Assembly (NCBI RefSeq): GCF_946190375.1
Contig: NZ_CAMIAF010000010.1
Span: 1 to 64,000 of the forward strand
DNA from: Streptococcus mitis
Lineage (GTDB): Bacteria > Bacillota > Bacilli > Lactobacillales > Streptococcaceae
DNA: 64,000 nt
Direction: 5' to 3'
The notes under the pieces: generated by a model
Seen by the model: the letters and a program-made list of their open reading frames with translations, nothing else
Databases searched by the model: none
What the model was told of the DNA's origin: nothing
Position numbers and translations under genes: made by a program
Part shown: in pieces, positions 16,311 through 22,940 of the stretch
Layout of the letters: each line of letters begins with the position of its first letter
Numbering within the stretch: the first letter of the stretch is position 1

Positions 16311-17357
16311 ATGCTTTCCAAATTTTCTGGAAGCCGACAAGACCAGCAATTTGTGTTACTTTTAGTTGTTTTGCTAGGTATTTTAGGGATTTCTCTCTTT
16401 CTAGCAGTTTCAATGGGATCTGTTGCGATTGATCTAGGAGATACCTATCGGATTATTTTGAATAGATTGGGGATTCCTCTTGAGATAGGAGAGGTTTCCA
16501 AGTCTACTCTTGCCATTGTATGGAACATGAGATCCCCCCGAGTATTGTTAGGTCTAATAGTAGGGGCTGGTCTTTCTATGTGTGGTAGCGTGATGCAGTC
16601 TACAGTGAACAATCCCATCGCAGAGCCTTATGTCTTAGGAATATCTGCGGGTGCAACTCTAGGGGCAACCTTGAGCATCATTCTTGGTTTAAAAGTGATG
16701 ATTAGCCTTGGAGCTTTTCTTGGAGCTATCTTGGCAACAATTGCTGTTCTCATCATTGCCTCTATGCAGGGAAGGATGACGACTTCCAGTCTGATTTTAT
16801 CAGGAACGGTGGTCAACGCTCTCTTTCTGGCTTTTTCAAACTTTATTATCTCAGTTGGCGCTAATGCGGACAGTGTGATGACCATTAAGTTTTGGACAAT
16901 GGGCTCGCTCGCTGGGACTTCCTGGGCAGACTTGGTCCTGCCAACTATAGTAGTAGGAATGGCCTTTCTATTTTTCTCTACCCAGTATCGTGTTTTTAAT
17001 GCGATGATGATGGGAGATGAGGCTGCTTTAACTTTGGGGATTCCCTTACGCTTTTATTGGTATCTTTATGTGACCATGGTGGCTGTGCTAACAGCAGTAT
17101 TAGTGGCAACCTGTGGGATTATTGGATTTGTCGGTCTGATTACTCCACATTTAGCTCGAGGATTAGTAGGAACGAATTATAAGAGGCTTTTTCCTGTTGC
17201 AACCTTGCTAGGTGCCCTTTTTGTCGTCTGGGCAGATGTACTCTCTCGTGTCATTATTCCAAATGCAGAGCTTCCTATTGGTATTTTCACAGCCTTAGTA
17301 GGTGCTCCCTTCTTCATCTACATTGTTGGAGGTAGGAGAAGGGAGGTGAGGGTCTGA
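16311..17357 (+). CDS. FecCD-family ABC transporter permease
   Basis: Membrane protein of 348 residues with about nine or ten helices, matching the FecCD/BtuC permease family that imports ferric siderophores, haem or cobalamin. Visible hallmarks are R-S-P-R-V-L-L-G-L-I-V-G-A-G-L-S near residue 75, N-P-I-A-E-P-Y-V-L-G-I-S-A-G-A near 102, and the F-V-G-L-I-T-P-H-L-A-R coupling region near 277. Only one permease is encoded, so it should form a homodimer. An AAAGGAGG site fits the start. The ATPase gene follows after one base. Confidence 0.93.
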   Translation: MLSKFSGSRQDQQFVLLLVVLLGILGISLFLAVSMGSVAIDLGDTYRIILNRLGIPLEIGEVSKSTLAIVWNMRSPRVLLGLIVGAGLSMCGSVMQSTVNNPIAEPYVLGISAGATLGATLSIILGLKVMISLGAFLGAILATIAVLIIASMQGRMTTSSLILSGTVVNALFLAFSNFIISVGANADSVMTIKFWTMGSLAGTSWADLVLPTIVVGMAFLFFSTQYRVFNAMMMGDEAALTLGIPLRFYWYLYVTMVAVLTAVLVATCGIIGFVGLITPHLARGLVGTNYKRLFPVATLLGALFVVWADVLSRVIIPNAELPIGIFTALVGAPFFIYIVGGRRREVRV

Positions 17358-17358
17358 T

Positions 17359-18114
17359 ATGGACTTGATTTGTCAAGATATCCATTTTGGGCTAGGAGAG
17401 AAAAAAATCCTCAAAGGAGTCTCTCTTAAGGTTGAAGGGCATCAATTTCACACGATATTAGGGCCAAATGGAAGTGGAAAAACCAGCCTACTTAAACTCC
17501 TCTATCGTCAGGAAAAGGCGGACAAAGGCTTGATAAGCCTAGATGGAAAGCCACTGGAACATTGGTCACTCAAAGAAACAGCCAAGCAAATGGCAGTTGT
17601 CACCCAGTTTAATCAATTGCAGTTTGATTGTACAGTTGAGGAAATCGTCTTGCTGGGAAGAACTCCCCACCTCTCTTTTTTACAGAAGGAAAAGGAAAGA
17701 GATTATGTTCTCGTTCAAGATGCTCTTGTCAAGGTGGATATGCTCGAGAAGAAAACTCGTCTCTATTCGTCTCTGTCAGGGGGAGAGAAACAGCGAGTTT
17801 TGTTAGCTCGCGCCTTGGCGCAAGAACCAACTCTCTTGCTCCTGGACGAGCCAACCAATCACTTGGATATCAAGTATCAGCTAGACTTGTTGGCCATTGT
17901 GAAAAATCTCAAGGTCAATGTTCTAGCTGTCCTACATGATATTCAACTTGCTTGTCGCTATTCGGATTATCTCTATCTAATGAAAGAGGGAGAAATCCTT
18001 TACCAAGGGACTCCAAAGGAGACCATCACCCCTGAGTCATTGCAAACTGTATACGGAGTTCAAAGTCAGGTGACTTGGACCGAGGACCAGCAAGCCATGA
18101 TTCACTATTTATAA
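17359..18114 (+). CDS. ABC transporter ATPase for iron/siderophore uptake
   Basis: Cytosolic ATPase of 251 residues. Walker A G-P-N-G-S-G-K-T-S near residue 35, the Q-loop in V-V-T-Q-F, signature S-L-S-G-G-E-K-Q-R near 140, Walker B L-L-L-L-D-E-P-T-N-H near 160 and the switch His in V-L-H-D are complete. It resembles FecE/FhuC. The start lies one base after the permease stop, within a GGGAGGTGAG ribosome-binding region, so translation is coupled. It energises import with the preceding permease and the following lipoprotein. Confidence 0.94.
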   Translation: MDLICQDIHFGLGEKKILKGVSLKVEGHQFHTILGPNGSGKTSLLKLLYRQEKADKGLISLDGKPLEHWSLKETAKQMAVVTQFNQLQFDCTVEEIVLLGRTPHLSFLQKEKERDYVLVQDALVKVDMLEKKTRLYSSLSGGEKQRVLLARALAQEPTLLLLDEPTNHLDIKYQLDLLAIVKNLKVNVLAVLHDIQLACRYSDYLYLMKEGEILYQGTPKETITPESLQTVYGVQSQVTWTEDQQAMIHYL

Positions 18115-18133
18115 GAATGAAAAGGAAAACAAG

Positions 18134-19144
18134 ATGAAAAAAACACTAAGCATTTTACTCGTAACAGTAGCTACCTTAACTTTGGCAGCTTGTGGTAACA
18201 CTACTACAGAAAAAGCTACCACACAATCTAGCACAGAGACAAGTCAAAAGGCTAACGCAGAGACGACTTATCCACTAACGGTCAAAACCTATGACGCGAA
18301 AGGGAATGAAGTCGAACAAGTCTTTGACAAGGCACCTGAAAAAGTTATCACCAACAATCTTTCAACCACTGAAATCTTATTGGAGTTGGGGTTGAAGGAT
18401 AAAATTGTTGGTATGCTCAATCCAGACAATGCTGTGACGGACAAATACAAGGATGCGATTGCGACGATTCCTCAAATTGGGGATAAAAAAACAGTCTCAC
18501 AAGAGACAGTCCTTTCTTATGAGCCAGACGCTGTGATGGGTCGAAACATGATGTTTTCTGAAAAATCCTTGGGGACAGTTAGCACTTGGAATGAAAACAA
18601 AATTCCAGTTTATACGCAAAAAGCTTCTCTCTCAACAATTCAGCAAGATTTGGGGAATATCGTAGAAGATGTCAAAAATCTTGGAATGATTTTTAATGTT
18701 CAGGACAAGGCTAATGAATACGCAGCCCAATTACAAACTAAAATTGACGCTGTTAAGAAAGCAAACCCAACAAGTCAAGGTGAAAAGAAAAAGGCTTTGA
18801 TTATGGTTGCGTATAATGATCAAACCTTCGGTGCCTACAAGTCTGCTTTGCAAGAAAGTTTGCTGAACCAACTTGGTTATACAAACGTTGCTACGGGGAC
18901 ATCAGGCTTGACCTTGGAAAATCTCGTGTCAATGGATCCTGAATTGATTATCTATGTAACCAGCGACCGAAATAAAAAATTGGATGAAAAAGCAGTAGAG
19001 TTGATGAAGGCAAATGCTGTTTTGGAAAGCGTTCCTGCTATTAAAAATCAAAAAATCATGACCATCTCTTACGATGAATTGATGGATTATGGTCCAGCAG
19101 TGATTGATTCCCTCGAGAAAATCAATGACTTCATCAATAAATAA
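18134..19144 (+). CDS. Iron-compound-binding lipoprotein
   Basis: Protein of 336 residues. A lipoprotein signal peptide ends in the lipobox L-A-A-C (Cys20), so it is anchored on the outer face of the membrane. A Thr/Ser-rich linker (about 22-45) is followed by a type III periplasmic-binding fold of the FhuD/BtuF kind, with A-P-E-K-V-I-T-N-N near residue 68 and I-G-D-K-K-T-V near 117. It captures the ligand for the FecCD permease. The cargo (siderophore, haem or another chelate) cannot be decided from sequence. It is the third gene of the operon, with an AAGGAAA site. Confidence 0.92.
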   Translation: MKKTLSILLVTVATLTLAACGNTTTEKATTQSSTETSQKANAETTYPLTVKTYDAKGNEVEQVFDKAPEKVITNNLSTTEILLELGLKDKIVGMLNPDNAVTDKYKDAIATIPQIGDKKTVSQETVLSYEPDAVMGRNMMFSEKSLGTVSTWNENKIPVYTQKASLSTIQQDLGNIVEDVKNLGMIFNVQDKANEYAAQLQTKIDAVKKANPTSQGEKKKALIMVAYNDQTFGAYKSALQESLLNQLGYTNVATGTSGLTLENLVSMDPELIIYVTSDRNKKLDEKAVELMKANAVLESVPAIKNQKIMTISYDELMDYGPAVIDSLEKINDFINK

Positions 19145-19817
19145 TGAGTTTGATTGGGAAGGAATTCAAGTCAAAATCAGCCTTCCCTCTAACTACGACC
19201 CCAATCAAACCTATCCAGCTATATTATTGAATGATGGGAACTTGGACTTCCTATCGTCCCTTTCCGAATCTGTGATTTTAGTGGGCTTGATCTCTAAAAA
19301 TCGCCTAGATGGCTACACGCCCTGGAAGTCATCTGCTCTGAGAGATGGAGCTCCAGATTTTGGAGGTCAGGCCAACGTCTATCATGATCATTTATTTGGA
19401 GGTCTTTTAGACAAGTTGCAGTCGCTTTATCGACTGGATGAAGCACGCCTTGCCTACGGAGGTTATTCACTAGGTGGTTTGGTGGCAGTCTACAGTCTTT
19501 TCAGCTTTGACAAGGTTTCCTGTGTCTTTTCTATCTGCGGTTCCTTTTGGTATCCTGATTTTGTGACTTACTGCAAGGAAGAAAATGTGAAAAATCTAGA
19601 CTGTTTGCTGTATTTACAGAATGGTCAAACAGAAGGAGCACACCATACTAATCGCTTGGCTCAAGCACCAGCCTATGCTGAGCAGATCCATACCAGTCTT
19701 CAGAAACGCTATCCGAACGGTCTGTTTGTCTTTGATCCTTATGGACACCATGAACAAGTAGCTGAGCGATTTTTAGCCTTTTCCAGCTGGTTGGCTCAAA
19801 AATGGAAAATCAAGTAA
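19104..19817 (+). CDS. Esterase-like alpha/beta hydrolase, candidate siderophore hydrolase
   Basis: Protein of up to 237 residues related to the esterase D/IroE/Fes group. The nucleophile elbow G-Y-S-L-G-G lies near residue 126, an N-D-G-N-L-D segment near 42, and a closing Y-G-H-H-E-Q provides the catalytic His. No signal peptide is present, so it would act inside the cell. As last gene of an iron-type ABC operon, it may cleave an ester siderophore after import and release iron. The start is uncertain: 19104 overlaps the lipoprotein gene by 41 nt and has no good ribosome site, and ATG at 19125 is an alternative. Confidence 0.8.
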   Translation: MIPSRKSMTSSINNEFDWEGIQVKISLPSNYDPNQTYPAILLNDGNLDFLSSLSESVILVGLISKNRLDGYTPWKSSALRDGAPDFGGQANVYHDHLFGGLLDKLQSLYRLDEARLAYGGYSLGGLVAVYSLFSFDKVSCVFSICGSFWYPDFVTYCKEENVKNLDCLLYLQNGQTEGAHHTNRLAQAPAYAEQIHTSLQKRYPNGLFVFDPYGHHEQVAERFLAFSSWLAQKWKIK

Positions 19818-19822
19818 AAGAA

Positions 19823-20821
19823 TTGAGACTGGGCAAAAAGTCTTTTAATACTAGACTAAAATCAAAAAACATCTTATAATAGTAGTTGTGAAACTTACAA
19901 ATGAAGAACTACAAAAAAATTGAAAAACTCCTAAGAGATTCATCGTACGCCAAATATCACAAACGTCTACAGATTATTTATTTTCGTTCAAAAGAAAAGA
20001 GTTATAAGGAAATCATGGATCTGCTAGATTGTAATAAAACAACTGTTTGGAGGAATTTGAAAAAATATAAGGAGTTTGGTTTAGAAGCTCTTCTTCAAGA
20101 GACCCGTGGTGGACGTCATCGAGAATATATGACTTATGAAGAAGAAAAAGCATTTCTAAAACATCATATAGAAGCTGCTCAGGCTGGGGAATTTGTAACT
20201 GTCAATTAATTATTTGAAGCCTATCAAAAAGAGATTGGTCGCACTTCCACACGTGATGGTTTCTATTATCTCCTGAAACGCCATGGTTGGCGAACGGTCA
20301 CTCCTCGACCTGAACATCCTAAGAAGGCAGACGCTCAGACAATTGAGACATCTAAAAATAAAATCTACATTCGAGACCTTAAGTAAGCGCTTTAAAGAGG
20401 AGGAATCTTATAACAAAGTACGTTTGATGTCCCAAGATGAAGCCGGTTTCGTGAGAATCAGTAAGATGAGTTCTTGTTGGGCTCCTCAAGGAATTCGACC
20501 TAGCATTCCTAGCCATTATATGCGAGAATATCGCTATTGTTATGGAGCAGTAGATGCTCAGACAGGAGATTCCTTCTTCCTTATTGCTGGAGGATGCAAT
20601 ACTGAGTGGACGAATGAATTTCTACGGCAAGTCTCACAAGCTTATCCAGATTATTATATTTTACTTGTAATGGATAATGCTATATGGTATAAATCAAGTA
20701 CCTTAGAGATTCCAAGTAATATTGAGTTGGCTTTTATCCCACCTTATACACCAGAAATGAACCCTATTGAACAAGTCTGGAAAGAAATTCGAAAACGAGG
20801 TTTTAAAAAGAAGGCTTTCCA
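19823..20821 (+). mobile_element. Defective IS630-Spn1-like element, left copy, 3'-truncated
   Basis: The left terminal repeat GAGACTGGGCAAAAA (19825-19839) is intact and matches, inverted, the end at 28527-28541. The transposase begins at a GTG near 19888 but is broken by an extra A in a poly-A run. It is also broken by a CAA-to-TAA nonsense change at about 20207 (the right copy keeps CAA) and by the family's two-frame structure. The second part (20283-20837) keeps Q-D-E-A-G-F, the V-M-D-N-A motif and P-E-M-N-P-I-E-Q of the DDE catalytic core. Homology to the right copy stops at TTCCAAA (20821), where higB-like sequence begins. Confidence 0.85.
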
Positions 20822-20992
20822 AAGCAAGGATTGTTAGTTATCCAACGTATAGAATAAATTAAGAAATCCGACAATGATATTTTTGAAATCTACTCAAAAG
20901 TATCTTCTAACATTCAATGTGCTCCCTATTTTCATGTGGTAGATAAATGAAATTCGGTTCTCCAAGGAATTTAAAAAAAGAATTTAAGATGA
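20822..20992 (+). pseudogene. higB-like toxin remnant
   Basis: One frame reads L-L-V-I-Q-R-I-E, stop, I-K-K-S-D-N-D-I-F-E-I-Y-S-K-V-S-S-N-I-Q, then Y-F-H-V-V-D-K, stop, N-S-V-L-Q-G-I. This follows the pattern of RelE/HigB-type mRNA interferases, where I-F-E-(L/I)-R-x-K is followed by an Y-F-x-x-x-x-x-K strand and an H/Q-G-F segment. At least three stops and the missing N-terminus make it non-functional. The IS630 left copy abuts it directly. It is followed in frame by the higA-like remnant. Confidence 0.55.
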
Positions 20993-20998
20993 ATAAGC

Positions 20999-21213
20999 AT
21001 GACAACCACTCAATTCGATAATTTTTTGCAAAATAAACTAAAAAATAATAATTTCAAGGCTGGCTACTTAGAAGAAAAGGCTATTTTAGAATATGTGATC
21101 GTGGTCTCTAATGCTAGACAAAAGGATGTTTATCTCAACAAGAACTTGCCATCCTGTCGCATGTTTACCAATCAACTGTTGTACAAATTGAACATAGAGA
21201 AGCGATTTTATAA
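20999..21213 (+). pseudogene. higA-like XRE antitoxin remnant with frameshift
   Basis: The frame from 20999 begins with a HigA-type N-terminus (Q-F-D-N-F-L-Q-N-K-L-K, then N-A-R-Q-K). A one-base shift at about 21122 moves to K-G-C-L-S-Q-Q-E-L-A-I-L-S-H-V-Y-Q-S-T-V-V-Q-I-E-H, broken here as two stretches K-G-C-L-S-Q-Q-E-L-A and S-H-V-Y-Q-S-T-V-V-Q-I-E-H, a clear XRE helix-turn-helix. It then ends at TAA 21211. It is the antitoxin partner of the preceding toxin remnant. An intact 103-codon frame exists only because the shift opened another frame. Confidence 0.65.
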
Positions 21214-21251
21214 CTCACTTTATTTTTTATTAACTTATAAATCCAGAATAG

Positions 21252-21410
21252 TCAGTACTCTCCTTCCAAAGCTCCAACTGGATGTCCTAAAACAATGGTA
21301 TCACCATTAGGATTAATCATATTCTTGATTCCCAATTGTTTTATGTAAACTATTGATAGTGCAACAAATGCTTTATTCAATTTAAAGATATCAATGTCAG
21401 CTATACTCAT
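21252..21410 (-). pseudogene. C-terminal fragment of an acetyl-CoA acetyltransferase (thiolase)
   Basis: On the minus strand 52 codons read S-I-A-D-I-D-I-F-K-L-N-K-A-F near the start, then I-N-P-N-G-D-T-I-V-L-G-H-P-V-G-A. These match the thiolase signatures D-x-D-x-x-E-x-N-E-A-F and N-x-x-G-G-A-I-A-L-G-H-P-x-G-A around the catalytic His. The 300 residues upstream and the last catalytic Cys motif are gone, so it is inactive. It lies inside the IS630-bounded island, between the higA remnant and the MerR gene, as imported debris. Confidence 0.65.
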
Positions 21411-21670
21411 TCTTTTCTAAATCAACAATTTCTTTACAGCACTTTACGCCTCTCATTCCCGTTAATTGAGATTTTAAACCTGCTAACGAAGAGTCTATCC
21501 GCTTTTATTAAAGGATAATAGGATACTTCTACCTCCTTCTCTAATTTTATACCAAACTTTTTTAATGTTATATGTTTTACATAATAAAGTACACTCATTT
21601 CAAGAGAAAACTGTATTTGATTTTTTTAAAATTATGCTAAAATAATCAAGAAATAAAGAGGTGAAATACT
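21411..21670. other. Gene-poor AT-rich stretch before the MerR gene
   Basis: Only short broken frames are seen, including a minus-strand frame of about 30 codons with a C-C pair near 21450 that I cannot assign. A TAAAATAAT run near 21640 could serve as the -10 region of the MerR gene. Confidence 0.35.
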
Positions 21671-22006
21671 GTGGCTTACTATTCTATTGGAGAATTCACT
21701 AAAAAGACGGGACTTTCTATTCCCAAATTTCGATACTATGAGCAAGAAAAATCTATTTATTCACACAGAAAAGAAAACAATCGTAGATACTATGATAGCT
21801 CTAATATAGCGTGGACTCAATTCATTATTAGTTTAAAAAAGACGGGAACGTCTATTAAAAATATTCAAGAATATGCTAACCCAAGATATAAGAGAGACTC
21901 TACAATGTCTCTTGATAAGCTCCATAAACAACAATCTAAAATTAACCAATATATTAATTGTCTTGAAATTGAAATTAAATCTTATTTAAGTATTAATACT
22001 AGCTAA
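21671..22006 (+). CDS. MerR-family transcriptional regulator
   Basis: Regulator of 111 residues starting at GTG behind a GAGGTG site. The N-terminal winged helix has S-I-G-E-F-T-K-K-T-G-L-S near residue 4, F-R-Y-Y-E-Q near 21, R-R-Y-Y near 38 and a K-K-T-G-T-S-I-K-N-I region. This is typical of the MerR subgroup that senses aldehydes or small organics. The C-terminal coiled-coil helix is present, but the protein stops slightly short of the usual 120-140 residues and no Cys effector motif follows. It lies 212 nt before the subtilase gene on the same strand, so it may control the island. Confidence 0.75.
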   Translation: MAYYSIGEFTKKTGLSIPKFRYYEQEKSIYSHRKENNRRYYDSSNIAWTQFIISLKKTGTSIKNIQEYANPRYKRDSTMSLDKLHKQQSKINQYINCLEIEIKSYLSINTS

Positions 22007-22218
22007 TCTGAGTATAATCTTTTTATACAAATAAATTTCAAAGGCTAATAAGTTCTTTTTAGGACAGCAAAACTGAATTAGATACTCCAAAGAGATCTAT
22101 TATTTTTTCGGAATCCTTTTGGAATTTGATATGCAAATAAATATACTAATATTATTTTAAAAATCTATATATGACAAACAGTTAAGATATGAAGCCTATT
22201 TAAAAAGAGAGGATTTTT
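22007..22218. other. AT-rich spacer upstream of the subtilase operon
   Basis: No gene is seen. Several AT-rich hexamers (for example TATACT near 22150) could act as a -10 element for the operon starting at 22219. The spacer is long enough for a MerR-type promoter, but I see no clear 19-bp dyad. Confidence 0.35.
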
Positions 22219-22932
22219 GTGTTTCAAAAAAATAGAATTTTGTTATCCCTATGTATGCTTTTACTACTAGCAGGGGCAATCCCGTTTGCTGTTTCCGTTT
22301 TTGAAAAAAATTCCAAATTGAGGGTGGCTGTTATTGATGGTGCATCATCAAATAATTTTTCATTTTATATCAGAAAAACTAGCTATGAAAAAAGAAATAA
22401 GCAAGCTGCAGTACATTCAAATATTATTTGGTCTGTACTCAGCAATAATATAGACACTTCAAAAATAGATTTTTTTGAATATAGCGTAATAGGAACAGAT
22501 GGTCAAATTGATATTACTACCTTTACTAAAGCATTAAAACAAGCAGAAAAAGACAATATTGACATAATAAATTTTTCAGGTGGTTTTTATTTGGAAGATG
22601 AACAGGCAAAAGAACAAATCCAAATCTTATTAAGAAAGGGAGTTATTATTGTTGCAGCAGGTGGGAATAATTATCAAGGAATTGCAGATTTTCCTGCTCG
22701 AATACCAGGAGTTATTTCAGTTGGTAGCAAGAAAGGAAGCAATATATCTTCTTTTTCAGCCATAGATAAAATTGATATTTTTGAAAATGGAGAGGAGATT
22801 TTATATAATAATAAGAAATATAGTGGAACATCTTTTGCTACTCCTAAAGTGACAAACCAAATTTTAAAAATGTATTTTCAAACAAAGAATTTAAAAAAAA
22901 TAAAAAATAGTATTTTAAAAAAGGGAAGTTAA
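22219..22932 (+). CDS. Minimal secreted subtilisin-like (S8) protease
   Basis: Protein of 237 residues, starting at GTG with an AGAGAGG site. Residues 5-28 form a signal peptide or N-terminal anchor, so the enzyme should act outside the membrane. The complete S8 triad is visible: Asp40 in A-V-I-D-G, His66 in A-V-H-S-N, and Ser205 in G-T-S-F-A-T-P, with the oxyanion Asn150 in A-A-G-G-N-N. The His motif is atypical (H-S-N instead of H-G-T). The domain is very short against 270-300 residues for subtilisin, and no pro-domain is evident. It lies 8 nt before a giant secreted protein and probably shares its operon. I infer it processes that protein. Confidence 0.85.
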   Translation: MFQKNRILLSLCMLLLLAGAIPFAVSVFEKNSKLRVAVIDGASSNNFSFYIRKTSYEKRNKQAAVHSNIIWSVLSNNIDTSKIDFFEYSVIGTDGQIDITTFTKALKQAEKDNIDIINFSGGFYLEDEQAKEQIQILLRKGVIIVAAGGNNYQGIADFPARIPGVISVGSKKGSNISSFSAIDKIDIFENGEEILYNNKKYSGTSFATPKVTNQILKMYFQTKNLKKIKNSILKKGS

Positions 22933-22940
22933 AGAAAAAT

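Noticed and set aside
20999-21310. Intact 103-residue protein gene
   Set aside because: The frame is the product of a frameshift. Its first third matches HigA-type proteins, and the helix-turn-helix continues in another frame.
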